From NCBI GenBank assembly GCA_038232455.1, contig JBBSHU010000002.1, positions 3,621 to 67,620 of the forward strand: a DNA stretch of 64,000 nt. The letters run 5' to 3'. This document shows positions 15,724 to 24,778 of the stretch, one piece after another. The notes under the pieces were generated by a model, which made no database searches, had not been told where the DNA came from, and saw only the letters and a list, made by a program, of their open reading frames with translations. Every line of letters starts with the position of its first letter. The first letter of the stretch is position 1. Source of the stretch: DATAQC01 sp038232455 (GTDB lineage Bacteria > Actinomycetota > Acidimicrobiia > Acidimicrobiales > AC-14). A program made the position numbers and the translations under genes.

Positions 15724-16971
15724 TCAACGGAGGACCGACGACACCACTCCCGCGCGCCGGGGCCGGGACCGACCCGTCGGCGTCGTCGCATCGGACCGAA
15801 CTTTGGCCGACCCCTGCCGGGCCACGTTGGCGAGCATGCCGACGGCAGCCATGGTGATCACGAGCGACGAGCCGCCGAATGACACGAACGGGAGCGGCAC
15901 ACCCGTCACCGGGAGGATCCCGATCACCGCCCCCACGTTGATGACGGCCTGACCCACGACCCAGACAGTGACGCCGGAGGCCAGCAGGGTGCCGAAGTGA
16001 TCGGGCGCCCGCATCGCTGCCCGCACGCCGAGCACGGCAAAGCTGGCGAAGAGGGCGACGACGAGCACCGACCCCACCAGGCCCAGCTCCTCGCCGATGA
16101 TGGCGAAGATGAAGTCGGTGTGGGCGTTGGGCAGGAACCCCCACTTGGCCCGGCTGGCGCCGAGGCCCACGCCGGTCACGTGGCCGGTACCGAGAGCCAC
16201 CAGGGACTGGGCCATCTGGTAGCCGGTGTTGGACGGGTCCTTCCACGGGTTCATGAAGGAGAACATCCGCGCCCGGCGGTAGCCCTCGGCCAGGCTGAAG
16301 AACACCCCGGCAGCGCTGACAGCCAGGGTGAGAAGGCCCATCTGGGCCAGGGGTGCGCCGCCCACGAACAGCACCGTCAGCACGACGATCACCATGATCA
16401 TGGCGGTTCCCATGTCGGGCTGCTTCAGGATGAGCAGGGCCGCCACCCCGGTGAGCACCAGGACGGGTCGGAGCACGACCGCTCCGGGGCCGCTGCGCGC
16501 CGTCCGTCGGGCCAGGAGGTCCGCCGTGAACAGCAGCATGGCCAACTTCATCACCTCGGACGGCTGGAACCGGGCCTGGCCGATGCCGATCCAGCGGGCC
16601 GACCCTCCGACGGTGACGCCCACGCCGGGAATGAGCACGAGAACGAGCAACGCCATGCACAACACGGTCAGGGGGACGGCCACCTGTCGCCACTTCCGAT
16701 AGTCGACCCGGGTGGTGAGGCCCATGGCCAGCGCGCCGGCGCCCACCCACACCAGCTGGCGCTCGAAGAGGACCCACGGTCCGCCGTAGATACGGAGGGC
16801 CGACACCGACGACGCCGACAACACCATCATCAGGCCGATCCCACACAACAGGGCGACGACCGCCGGCAACGCGGTCCAGCTCCGGTCCCGTCGGTCGATG
16901 GTCGGTCGATCGGCTGGTAAGGCCTTGCCGGCCGGCCGGCTGAGTCGGGTGAGAAGGTCAGTGTCAGCCAT
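15724..16971 (-). CDS. ftsW: Peptidoglycan glycosyltransferase FtsW
   Basis: SEDS-family polytopic membrane enzyme that polymerises septal glycan together with FtsI. The 415-residue product has about ten membrane helices after a basic cytoplasmic start. Family motifs visible are GSARWIGIG (about 130), FQPSEVMKLAMLLF, LKQPDMGTAMI, and near the end AVINVGAVIGILPVTGVPLPF with SFGGSSL. The ATG at 16971 overlaps the murD stop by 8 bases; a longer frame to 17088 lies inside murD and is rejected. Order murD-ftsW-murG is canonical. Confidence 0.95.
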   Translation of the reverse strand: MADTDLLTRLSRPAGKALPADRPTIDRRDRSWTALPAVVALLCGIGLMMVLSASSVSALRIYGGPWVLFERQLVWVGAGALAMGLTTRVDYRKWRQVAVPLTVLCMALLVLVLIPGVGVTVGGSARWIGIGQARFQPSEVMKLAMLLFTADLLARRTARSGPGAVVLRPVLVLTGVAALLILKQPDMGTAMIMVIVVLTVLFVGGAPLAQMGLLTLAVSAAGVFFSLAEGYRRARMFSFMNPWKDPSNTGYQMAQSLVALGTGHVTGVGLGASRAKWGFLPNAHTDFIFAIIGEELGLVGSVLVVALFASFAVLGVRAAMRAPDHFGTLLASGVTVWVVGQAVINVGAVIGILPVTGVPLPFVSFGGSSLVITMAAVGMLANVARQGSAKVRSDATTPTGRSRPRRAGVVSSVLR

Positions 16972-18295
16972 TGGCTGCTCCCGTTCCGAGGAGACGGTGG
17001 ACACATCGGGCGAAGTCGTCGCCCCGTTCGGCATAGGACCCGTACATGTCGAACGAGGCGCACCCCGGCGACAGGAGGACGGCGTCACCGCTCTGTGCGA
17101 CCGCGGCCGCAGCCGCCACCGCCTCGGTCATGGACCCGGCACGGGTCACCGGGCGCAGGCCGGCGAAGGCAGCTTCCACTTCGGCAGCTGCCTCACCGAT
17201 GGCCACCACGGCGCGAACCGATGCGGCCGATCTGGCCAGCAGCGTGAGATCGAGGCCCTTGTTGCGACCACCGGCGACCAGTACGGCCGAATCGAATGCG
17301 GACAGCGCGGCCAGCACGGCATGGGGGTTGGTGGCCTTGGAGTCGTCGAACCAACGGATGCCGCCGGCGTCGGCCACGAGGGCGAGCCGGTGGGGCAGGT
17401 TGTCGAACCGGCGTAGGGCGGCGCGCACCCCTGCGAGGGTGCCCCCGGCGGCCAGGGCGGCAGCCGAGGCGGCCAGGGCGTTGGCCACGTCGTGGGGCAA
17501 CGACCGACGCAGTTCGGAAGCAGGCAGGATCTCACCCGGCGGCCCCACGAGGATCCCGTCGGCCAGCCGCCAGTCGGCCGGGCCCACCAGCCCGAACGTC
17601 TCCACGGTCGCCGGGGCGTCGGCCGCGTGCCGGGCCACCACTGGGTCGTCGGCGTTGGCCACGGCCAGGTCGCCCTTTTTCTGCTGGGCCCAGATGCGGG
17701 CCTTGGCGGCGGCGTAGGCGTCGAGGTCGCCGTGCCAGTCCAGGTGGTCCTCGGCCACGTTGAGCCACACCCCGACCTTCGGACGGAAGGTGTCGGTGCA
17801 CCAGAGCTGGAACGACGACACCTCGGCCACCACCACCTCGACATCGCGCCGGACAGCGTCGGACAAGGGGACGCCGATGTTGCCACCGGCGACGGCGGGA
17901 ACATCCGACGCGATCAGCATCTCGGCGATCAACGCCGTCACCGTGGTCTTGCCATTGGTGCCGGTGACGGCCACCAGAGGCAGGTCGGTCCAGCGGAAGG
18001 CCAACTCCACCTCGCCGCGCACCGGAACGCCCCGGGCCGAGGCCAGGTCGAACACGGGATGGACAAGGGGTACGCCCGGGCTGGGCACGACGACATCGGC
18101 CCCTTCGACGAGGGCGACGAGCGCCGGAGCATCGGGAGCCTCGACGAGTTCGATGCCGAGACGGGTCGCCTGGGCCCGGACCTCCTCGTCAGGGGCGTCG
18201 TCGAGGGCGACCACGCGGGCACCTCGATCGTGCAGATGGCGCGCAACCGCAATGCCGCTGCGTCCGAGGCCCACGATCAGGGCGACTTCAGGCAC
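16964..18295 (-). CDS. murD: UDP-N-acetylmuramoylalanine--D-glutamate ligase MurD
   Basis: Adds D-Glu to UDP-MurNAc-L-Ala. The product has 443 residues from the GTG at 18295. It opens with a Rossmann domain (VALIVGLGRSGIAVARHL). The P-loop TGTNGKTTVTALI lies near residue 110, with NIGVPLSDAV after it. The substrate motifs NVAEDHLDWHGDLDAY and WFDDSKATNPHAV are also clear. I chose the GTG because it overlaps the mraY stop by 8 bases, like the other junctions in the operon; an ATG at 18316 would add 7 residues and is a fair alternative. Confidence 0.93.
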   Translation of the reverse strand: MPEVALIVGLGRSGIAVARHLHDRGARVVALDDAPDEEVRAQATRLGIELVEAPDAPALVALVEGADVVVPSPGVPLVHPVFDLASARGVPVRGEVELAFRWTDLPLVAVTGTNGKTTVTALIAEMLIASDVPAVAGGNIGVPLSDAVRRDVEVVVAEVSSFQLWCTDTFRPKVGVWLNVAEDHLDWHGDLDAYAAAKARIWAQQKKGDLAVANADDPVVARHAADAPATVETFGLVGPADWRLADGILVGPPGEILPASELRRSLPHDVANALAASAAALAAGGTLAGVRAALRRFDNLPHRLALVADAGGIRWFDDSKATNPHAVLAALSAFDSAVLVAGGRNKGLDLTLLARSAASVRAVVAIGEAAAEVEAAFAGLRPVTRAGSMTEAVAAAAAVAQSGDAVLLSPGCASFDMYGSYAERGDDFARCVHRLLGTGAANG

Positions 18296-19328
18296 TGGAC
18301 ACCGCCGAGCAGCCATGGGAGAGGAAGTCGGCGTAGAAGAGGCCTACAGCGAGGGCTCCGAACAGCCCGGCGATGATCCAGAAGCGCACGATCACCGTGG
18401 TCTCCGGCCAGCCCAACAGTTCGAAATGGTGATGGATCGGCGCCATCCGGAACACCCGGCGCCCCACTATCTGGAAGGCGGCCACCTGCACGACCACCGA
18501 CATGGTGACCATCACGAACAACCCACCCACGACCGGCAACAGAAACTGCGTGTTGGTCGTGAGCGCGAGCGCGCCAAGGGCGGCACCGATCGCCAACGAT
18601 CCCGTATCGCCCATGAAGATGCGCGCCGGGGCGGCGTTCCACCAAAGGAAACCGGCGCAGGTCCCCGTGAAGGCGGCGGCCACGAGGGCCAGGTCGAGGG
18701 CCGGCCCCACGCCATAGCAGTCGGGGTGGCGAAACTGCCAGAAGCCGATGAACACGAACGTGGCGAAGGCGAAGATGGCCGAGCCACCCGCGAGGCCGTC
18801 GAGGCCGTCGGTGAGGTTCACAGCGTTGGCGGAGGCGAGGATGACGACCACGGCGAAGATGCACCAGATGGGGACCCCGAGGCCGACGCCGATGGACCGG
18901 GTGAACGACAGGTCGGTACGCACCTTGGCCTTGTAGACGGCCAGGACGGCGAACAACAGCGCAATTCCGATCAGGCCGACCACCTTGGCCGTCTTGTTCA
19001 GGCCCAGGCTGCGCTGGCGGGAGATCTTGATCCAGTCGTCGAGGAACCCCACGGCCCCGGCACCGACCGTGACCAGGCCCACCAACAGGCCGGCACTGGT
19101 GAACACGGCCCCGGTGTTGAGATGGCCGGCCAGGTAGCCGAGGGTCACCGCCCCCAGCATGGTGATCCCCCCCATCGTCGGGGTGCCCGCCTTGGTGATG
19201 TGCCCCTGCGGACCATCCTCGCGGATCCGCTGGCCGATCCCCCGTTCCTGGAAGGCACGGATGAGGAGGGGCGTGCCCATCATCGAGGCCAGCAGCCCCA
19301 CCCCGAGGGCCACGAGCAGCGCTACCAC
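18288..19328 (-). CDS. mraY: Phospho-MurNAc-pentapeptide transferase MraY
   Basis: Integral membrane enzyme that makes lipid I from UDP-MurNAc-pentapeptide and undecaprenyl phosphate. The 346-residue product has about ten membrane helices. Conserved loops are GHITKAGTPTMGGI (about 42-55), GFLDDWIKISRQRSLGLN with the DD motif, ANAVNLTDGLDGLAGG, and FMGDTGSLAIG. Near the end APIHHHFELLGWPET is the HHH motif. The start overlaps the murF stop by 7 bases. Length matches the family. Confidence 0.96.
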   Translation of the reverse strand: MVALLVALGVGLLASMMGTPLLIRAFQERGIGQRIREDGPQGHITKAGTPTMGGITMLGAVTLGYLAGHLNTGAVFTSAGLLVGLVTVGAGAVGFLDDWIKISRQRSLGLNKTAKVVGLIGIALLFAVLAVYKAKVRTDLSFTRSIGVGLGVPIWCIFAVVVILASANAVNLTDGLDGLAGGSAIFAFATFVFIGFWQFRHPDCYGVGPALDLALVAAAFTGTCAGFLWWNAAPARIFMGDTGSLAIGAALGALALTTNTQFLLPVVGGLFVMVTMSVVVQVAAFQIVGRRVFRMAPIHHHFELLGWPETTVIVRFWIIAGLFGALAVGLFYADFLSHGCSAVSSA

Positions 19329-20650
19329 GCCGCCATCCTCTCCACCGAGCCGGCGAGAACGGTGGCCAGGCGCTCCATCCCGGCGGCCCGGCTGCCTTTG
19401 ACGAGCACGGCGTCGCCGGGACCGACGGGCCCGATCAGGGCGACGGCACGGCCGATGTCGGCCACGTCCTCCCCCTGGTAGGCAGGGGCCCCGATCGTCA
19501 CCAGCACGTCGATGCCGAGCGACCGGACGAGGGCGCCGATGCGGGCGTGCTCGGCGGCGGAGTGCTCGCCCAGCTCACACATGGGGCCGAGCACGGCGAC
19601 CCGGCGCTCGGCGTCGAGGGCGGCCAGCGAGCGGAGAGCCACTTCGGTCGACGCCGGGTTGGCATTGTAGGAGTCGTTGAGAACGAGACCCCCGTCGAGC
19701 GAGCGGGTCAGCTCCATTCGCCACGGCGACGAGCGGGCCCGGCCCAGGCCGGCGGCCACCTCGTCGAGCGACACCCCCAGGGCCAGGGCGGCGGCGGCTG
19801 CGGCGGCGGCATTGGCAGCCTGGTGGGCACCCCGTACGCCCAGGTGCACATCGATGCTCCCCCACGACGACGCCAGCCGGAACGACGGTCGGAGCTCCCC
19901 GTCGACCACGACGTCGCACGCCCGGACATCACCGCCCTCGACCCCGTAGGTGAGCACCTGGGCGGCAGAGACCGACGCCATGGCCGCCACCCGCTCGTCG
20001 TCGGCGTTGAGCACGGCGGTGCCCGAAGGCGGGAGGGCCTCGACCAGCTCGGCCTTGGCCCGGGCCACGTTGGCCAGCGAGCCCAGCATCTCCGTGTGGG
20101 CCAGCCCGACGTTGGTGACCACGCCGATCGTCGGGCCGGCGATCCGGCAGAGGGCGGCGATGTGGCCGATGCCTCTCGCGCCCATCTCGACCACGACCGC
20201 ATTGGTGTCGTCGGCGGCATTCAACAGGGTGAGAGGCACTCCGAGCTCGTTGTTGAACGAGCGTTCGCTGGCGGCCACCCGCATCGGTCCGTCGAGGGCG
20301 GCGGCCAGAAGATCCTTGGTGGAGGTCTTGCCGGCGGAGCCGGTAATGCCGACCACCCGGTCCCCGAGACGTTGGCGAGCGGCCCGCCCGAGGTCGGCCA
20401 GGGCGGCGGTGGTGTCACCGACCAGTACAGCGGTTCCCGGCCCCGGCGCCTCGGAGCTCAGGTACGCAGCGGCTCCGGCCGCGAGGGCGTCGTCGATGAA
20501 GTCGTGGCCGTCACGGGCCGCTCTCACGGCCACGAACAGTTCCCCGCCCACGACCGAGCGGGAATCGATGGTGGCTCCCCTCACCTCGGTATCGGGCCCC
20601 GAAAGAACGCCACCCACGGCTTCGGCGACGGCGACGGCTCGCCACTTCAT
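19322..20650 (-). CDS. murF: UDP-MurNAc-tripeptide--D-alanyl-D-alanine ligase MurF
   Basis: Adds D-Ala-D-Ala to the UDP-MurNAc tripeptide. The 442-residue product has the Mur P-loop GITGSAGKTSTKDLLAA (about 102-118), the ATP and substrate stretch SFNNELGVPLTLL, EMGARGIGHIAALC, and LNDSYNANPAST with the central catalytic region. The C-terminal domain carries VAVLGPMCELGE and KGSRAAGMERL. The ATG at 20650 overlaps the murE stop as ATGA. Confidence 0.95.
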   Translation of the reverse strand: MKWRAVAVAEAVGGVLSGPDTEVRGATIDSRSVVGGELFVAVRAARDGHDFIDDALAAGAAAYLSSEAPGPGTAVLVGDTTAALADLGRAARQRLGDRVVGITGSAGKTSTKDLLAAALDGPMRVAASERSFNNELGVPLTLLNAADDTNAVVVEMGARGIGHIAALCRIAGPTIGVVTNVGLAHTEMLGSLANVARAKAELVEALPPSGTAVLNADDERVAAMASVSAAQVLTYGVEGGDVRACDVVVDGELRPSFRLASSWGSIDVHLGVRGAHQAANAAAAAAAALALGVSLDEVAAGLGRARSSPWRMELTRSLDGGLVLNDSYNANPASTEVALRSLAALDAERRVAVLGPMCELGEHSAAEHARIGALVRSLGIDVLVTIGAPAYQGEDVADIGRAVALIGPVGPGDAVLVKGSRAAGMERLATVLAGSVERMAAW

Positions 20651-22119
20651 TGGCCCGCCGGCCTTGCCGCAGTGCCCTGGCCCGCCGGCCAGGAGGCCGT
20701 CCCGGCGCTGCGGCTCCGAGCCAGCTCGTCGCGAACGACGACACGGTCGTCGAAGTCGACCACCGAGTCGCCGGTCACCTGGGTGGCCTCGTGGCCCTTG
20801 CCCGCAACCACGACGACGTCTCCGGGTCGGGCCCGGCCCACGGCCTCGGCGATCGCCGTCCGGCGATCCGGCTCCACGAGCAAGGCGTCTGTTTCGACCA
20901 CGCCCGCCCGGACCTCGGCGATGATGGCGAGCGGATCCTCACTGCGCGGGTTGTCGGTGGTGAGTACGGCCAGGTCGGCCAGCCTGGTGGCCACCTCCCC
21001 CATGGCCGGGCGTTTGCCCCGGTCACGGTCGCCACCGCACCCGAACACCACGAGCACCCGTCCGGGTGCGCCGCCGACGGTACGGGCAGAGTGGCGGGCG
21101 GCCACGAGGGCGTGCTCGAGGCTGTCGGGGGTGTGGGCGTAGTCGACGAGCACGGTGAAGGGTTGACCGCTGTCGATGGCCTCGAACCGACCAGGGATCG
21201 ACGTCACCGAGGACAGGCCCTCGGCCACGGCCGCCGCCCCGACGCCCAGCTCGCGGGCGGCGGTGGCCGCAGCCAGGCCGTTGGCGACGTTGAAGGAGCC
21301 GCCCAGCCGCAGCCGGACGGCCTGACCGTCCCAACGGAACGTGCTGGAGGTGGTGCCGACGTCGAGGTCGACGGCGTCGGACAGCGAGAAGGGGCGGGTC
21401 GGGATCGAAACAGTGTCGAGCAGCCGCCGGCCCCAGGGATCGTCGCTGTTCAGCACGGCGACGGCTGCTCTTTCCGGTGAGAACAACGATGCTTTGGCGG
21501 CGAAGTACTCGGGCATGGTCCCGTGGAAATCGAGGTGGTCCGGGCTCAGGTTGGTGAACACGGCCACCGAGAACCAGGTGGCGTCCACGCGGTGCTGGGC
21601 CAGGGCGTGCGACGAGACCTCGACCGCCGTCCCACTGACACCCCTCCCGGCCAGGTTGGCCAGTCGGGCCTGGAGATCGATGGCCTCCGGCGTGGTGCGG
21701 GGGCCCGAGAGGGTCCCGATGATCTCGCACGGCCGGCCGTCGGCACGCAGGGCGGCAGCCAGGAAATGGGTGGTCGTGGTCTTGCCGTTGGTGCCCGTGA
21801 CCCCGACCACGGACAGGTGGCGCGAGGGATGCCCGAAGAACGTGGCCGCGGCAGGCGCCATGGCGGCCCGGGTGCAGGCCACGATCGCCTGAGGTACCGC
21901 GACCGGAAGGGCTCGCTCGCAGAGCAGGGCTGCGGCGCCGGCGGTGACGGCTCCGGCGGCCAGGTCGTGACCATCGGCGCGCTCGCCGCGGACGCAGCAG
22001 AACAGGGCGCCGGGCGTCACGGCCCGGGAATCATGGGTGATGGCGGCGATTTCGGTACCGGCCGGGTCTCCCCGGAACTCCAGTACCTCCAGCTCGCCGA
22101 GCAACCGGTCTAACCGCAC
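20647..22119 (-). CDS. murE: UDP-MurNAc-tripeptide synthetase MurE, meso-DAP type
   Basis: Adds the third residue to the stem peptide. The 490-residue product has GVTGTNGKTTTTHFLAA, DFHGTMPEYFAAKASLF and DYAHTPDSL. The substrate-selecting motif is DNPRSEDP; DNPR is the known signature for meso-diaminopimelate, so the wall is probably meso-DAP type. The GTG at 22119 follows GAGG, which overlaps the ftsI stop. The last residues, from about ASWPAGQG to the end, are encoded by a family D repeat and extend past the normal MurE C-terminus. Confidence 0.94.
   Translation of the reverse strand: MRLDRLLGELEVLEFRGDPAGTEIAAITHDSRAVTPGALFCCVRGERADGHDLAAGAVTAGAAALLCERALPVAVPQAIVACTRAAMAPAAATFFGHPSRHLSVVGVTGTNGKTTTTHFLAAALRADGRPCEIIGTLSGPRTTPEAIDLQARLANLAGRGVSGTAVEVSSHALAQHRVDATWFSVAVFTNLSPDHLDFHGTMPEYFAAKASLFSPERAAVAVLNSDDPWGRRLLDTVSIPTRPFSLSDAVDLDVGTTSSTFRWDGQAVRLRLGGSFNVANGLAAATAARELGVGAAAVAEGLSSVTSIPGRFEAIDSGQPFTVLVDYAHTPDSLEHALVAARHSARTVGGAPGRVLVVFGCGGDRDRGKRPAMGEVATRLADLAVLTTDNPRSEDPLAIIAEVRAGVVETDALLVEPDRRTAIAEAVGRARPGDVVVVAGKGHEATQVTGDSVVDFDDRVVVRDELARSRSAGTASWPAGQGTAARPAGQ
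20651..20690 (+). repeat. Family D repeat at the end of murE
   Basis: TGGCCCGCCGGCC occurs at 20651-20663 and again at 20678-20690, a 27-base period. It encodes the last residues of MurE (minus strand) just before the murF start. A close copy of the 27-bp unit is in sepH at 60020-60046. Confidence 0.7.
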
Positions 22120-22129
22120 ACGGTGATCC

Positions 22130-24064
22130 TCAGGGCCTCGACGTCGGAGTCCGCCCGAGCGTACCGGCCCCGGTGGCGTCCGCGGCAATACCGGGAGGGA
22201 GGGCCGCGGCAGGCGTGCCGGCCGGTGACGCCGGCGCTGACCCGTTGACGGGAACAGGCGTCGGCGTCACCGCGCCCATGGCAACGGACGCGGCGTCGGG
22301 AGGTATGCGCAGCAGGCGGGCGGCGAATCCGGCCAGTTGCGAGAACACCGGGGCCGACACCAGGCCCCCGAAGATGGGGGTCGGCTCGTCCAGCACCACG
22401 ATCGCCGACAGCCGCGGTGATTCGGCGGGAAGGAATCCGGCGAAGGTGGCCACGTAGGCCCCGTCTTTGTACCCGACCCCGTCGTCGCGCACCTTCTGGG
22501 CCGTGCCGGTCTTGCCGGCGACGCTGAAGCCGGGGACGGCGGCGGCGGTTCCCGTCCCGTCGGCGACCACCTCTTGGAGCATGGGGACGACGGCGCGGGC
22601 GGTGGCCTCCGACACCACTCGTCGGGGGGCGGGGGGGCGCACGTCGTGAGCCTTGCCGCCGGCGTCCACGACCCGTTTCGCGAGGATGGGGGGTACCTGG
22701 ACACCACCGTTGGCGATCGAGTTGTAGGCGACCAGCATCTGCAGGGCCGTGACCGCCACCCCCTGGCCGATGGGCACGGTGGCGATGGAGGGGCCCGACC
22801 AGTCCGCCGGCTTGGGGAGCAGCCCGCCCGACTCTCCGGGGAAGTTGAGGTTCGTGCGGTCGGCGAGGCCGAAGGCGCGGATGTAGTGGTCGATGCGTTC
22901 CTTTCCCTGGCGCTTGGCGATCATGATCGTCCCCACGTTGGACGAGTCGGCCACGATGCGGTTCACGGGCATCGTCTCGGTGCCGTGGGGCTCGGCGTCG
23001 TGAAAGGTGGAACCGGCCATGGCGAGCTGGTCGGGAACGACGAACGTGTCGGTGGGCCGAATCGTTCCGTCTTCGATGGCTCCGGCGACGGTAACCATCT
23101 TGTTGACCGACCCCGGTTCGTAGACGTGGGTGACGGCAGCGTTGTCGGGCGTGGGCCCGGGCGGGGCACCGCCCGTGCCGGCGGTGAGGCTGGCCATGGA
23201 CAGGACCTCGCCGGTCTGGGGGTCCATGAAGATGGCGATCCCCGCCTTGGCCTGGGACGCCACGATCTGGGCGGACAGGGCGCGCTCGGTCTCGTACTGC
23301 AGGGAACGGTCGAGCGTGAGAACAAACTCTTGGCCCGGGGCCGCCGCCTTCAGCTCGTGGATGCCCGCAGCGATGTCACGGCCTGCCGGGTCCTTCTCGA
23401 CCACGAGCTGTCCGGGGGTACCGGCCAGTTGCTTCTCGTACTGGAGCTCCAACCCGGACAGCCCCTTGTCGTCGAGCCCGACCTGGCCCAACACGGGCGC
23501 GGCCATGGTCCCGGCCGGCGTGATCCGGGTGGGCTCCTCGAGGAGGGAGATCCCCGGAAGGTGCAGGGCAGCCACCTTGTCGGCCACCGGATTGTCGACC
23601 TTGCGGGCCAAATAGACGAAGCCGCCGCTGCTGGTGAGCTTGGCCCTGATCCCGGGCTCGTCGAGCTGGAGGAGGGGTGCCAGGGCATGGGCGGCGCCCG
23701 CCGGGTCCCGGACCTCCTGGGGATCGGCCCACACCGTTCTCAGGAGGCTGGAGATGGCCAGGGCTTCGCCGTTGCGGTCGAGGATCGCTCCCCTGGGGGC
23801 AGGCAGGGTGGCGGTGCGCAACCTCTGTGCCCGGCCGACCAGGGCGAACCGGCGGCCGCCCGGGCCCTGAACGGCGGCGAGGCGGACGATCACGGCGACA
23901 AAGGCCAGGACCAGGACGACGAGCAGGCACAGGAGTCGACGGCGAGGTTTGTGGGCCGAGGTCGACGTCGACGACCGCGGAGCGGGGCGACGCCGAGGAG
24001 CCGTCCGGCGACGTGCGGGAGGGCGACCGGTGGGACGACGGGTCAGGGTGGCCGACGGGCTCAC
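22130..24064 (-). CDS. ftsI: Septal transpeptidase FtsI (class B PBP)
   Basis: Penicillin-binding protein that cross-links septal peptidoglycan. The 644-residue product has a basic cytoplasmic tail (1-43) and one membrane helix (about 44-64). A PBP dimerisation domain starting at RGAILDRNGEALA (91-103) follows. The transpeptidase domain has SxxK as SVNK at 319-322 (Ser319 nucleophile), SSN at 374-376 and KTG at 518-520. The C-terminus (about 590-644) is a Pro/Ala/Thr-rich tail; no PASTA domain is visible. The GTG at 24064 overlaps the ftsL stop as GTGA. A longer frame to 24757 overlaps ftsL and is a shadow. Confidence 0.94.
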   Translation of the reverse strand: MSPSATLTRRPTGRPPARRRTAPRRRPAPRSSTSTSAHKPRRRLLCLLVVLVLAFVAVIVRLAAVQGPGGRRFALVGRAQRLRTATLPAPRGAILDRNGEALAISSLLRTVWADPQEVRDPAGAAHALAPLLQLDEPGIRAKLTSSGGFVYLARKVDNPVADKVAALHLPGISLLEEPTRITPAGTMAAPVLGQVGLDDKGLSGLELQYEKQLAGTPGQLVVEKDPAGRDIAAGIHELKAAAPGQEFVLTLDRSLQYETERALSAQIVASQAKAGIAIFMDPQTGEVLSMASLTAGTGGAPPGPTPDNAAVTHVYEPGSVNKMVTVAGAIEDGTIRPTDTFVVPDQLAMAGSTFHDAEPHGTETMPVNRIVADSSNVGTIMIAKRQGKERIDHYIRAFGLADRTNLNFPGESGGLLPKPADWSGPSIATVPIGQGVAVTALQMLVAYNSIANGGVQVPPILAKRVVDAGGKAHDVRPPAPRRVVSEATARAVVPMLQEVVADGTGTAAAVPGFSVAGKTGTAQKVRDDGVGYKDGAYVATFAGFLPAESPRLSAIVVLDEPTPIFGGLVSAPVFSQLAGFAARLLRIPPDAASVAMGAVTPTPVPVNGSAPASPAGTPAAALPPGIAADATGAGTLGRTPTSRP

Positions 24065-24693
24065 GGGTGCCGGACCGCAACTGTGGATGGCGTCGCCTGG
24101 CGGCGGGCGACGGTGGTTGCGGTCGTGGTCGGCGTAGCGGCGCTGGTCGGTTTGGTCGCCGCCGCGCCCGACGATGCCGCTCCGTTGGTCGTGGCCGCCG
24201 AGGCGCTTCCGGTCTTGGCCGCACCCGCCGGCCCGGGCATCGCTTCGGCGGCGGCCGGTGTCGGGAGAGGGCCCTCGGGAACGGGTGGCAACGGTGAGAT
24301 CGGATCGGCTGCGGGGAGATAGGCAACCGCGGCCAACGGCACCATGCCCAGGTGCTGGCGGGCCCAGCCCACCACTCGGGCGGGCGCCTCGAGCTGGGCG
24401 ACCTCTACCGTCAGTTGACCGTTGTGGGCCACGGCGGTGTCGGCTCGCTTGTGGAGAGCGTCGAGCTCCGCCTGCCCCTGGGTGAGCAAGACATGGAGGC
24501 ACACCACCCCGAACAGCCCGACGGCCACCAGGGCCGAGGCCAGCACCGTCGCCGCCCGGGTGAGAGCCCGCCGCCGGGGAAGGGCCGAGGGGTCGACCAG
24601 CCGGAGAGCGGGCGCGGCCACGGCGGTCGAGCCAGAGGAAGCCCGGCGAGGTGCGGGACGGGCGGCCAGGCGTGCGGAGCGGGCCTGGCTCAT
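24061..24693 (-). CDS. ftsL: FtsL-like divisome protein
   Basis: A 210-residue single-pass membrane protein in the ftsL position between rsmH and ftsI. It has a basic cytoplasmic start, one membrane helix (about 49-70) and a short coiled-coil-like segment (about 75-105, with QAELDALHKRADTAVAHNGQ). The motif VGWARQHLGMVPL resembles the FtsL/DivIC end. From about residue 130 it continues as a low-complexity Pro/Ala/Thr/Ser tail, making it much longer than a usual FtsL of about 100-130 residues. Sequence conservation is weak, so the assignment rests mainly on topology and position. Confidence 0.8.
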   Translation of the reverse strand: MSQARSARLAARPAPRRASSGSTAVAAPALRLVDPSALPRRRALTRAATVLASALVAVGLFGVVCLHVLLTQGQAELDALHKRADTAVAHNGQLTVEVAQLEAPARVVGWARQHLGMVPLAAVAYLPAADPISPLPPVPEGPLPTPAAAEAMPGPAGAAKTGSASAATTNGAASSGAAATKPTSAATPTTTATTVARRQATPSTVAVRHP

Positions 24694-24737
24694 GCCCGGA
24701 CCGTCGCCTGGAAAGTGTCGACGTCACGTTCCCGAGA

Positions 24738-24760
24738 CGGGTGGCCCGTGCGGCCACCCG
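24738..24760. other. Perfect hairpin in the rsmH-ftsL gap
   Basis: CGGGTGGCC (24738-24746) and GGCCACCCG (24752-24760) form a perfect 9-bp stem with a 5-base loop. It lies in the 85-base gap between rsmH and ftsL, the only sizeable gap in this part of the operon. There is no U-tract, so it may act as a processing or stabilising element rather than a full terminator. Confidence 0.55.
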
Positions 24761-24778
24761 TACAGGACCCGACGAGGC

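Noticed and set aside
16470..16495. CCGCTCCGGGGCCGCTGCG in ftsW as another family A copy
   Set aside because: It matches only part of the core and lies in a region that looks like normal FtsW sequence (ARRTARSGPG).
14594..16846. Long open frame joining murG with the ftsW region
   Set aside because: MurG homology begins at the ATG at 15691; the rest is a frame shadow of ftsW.
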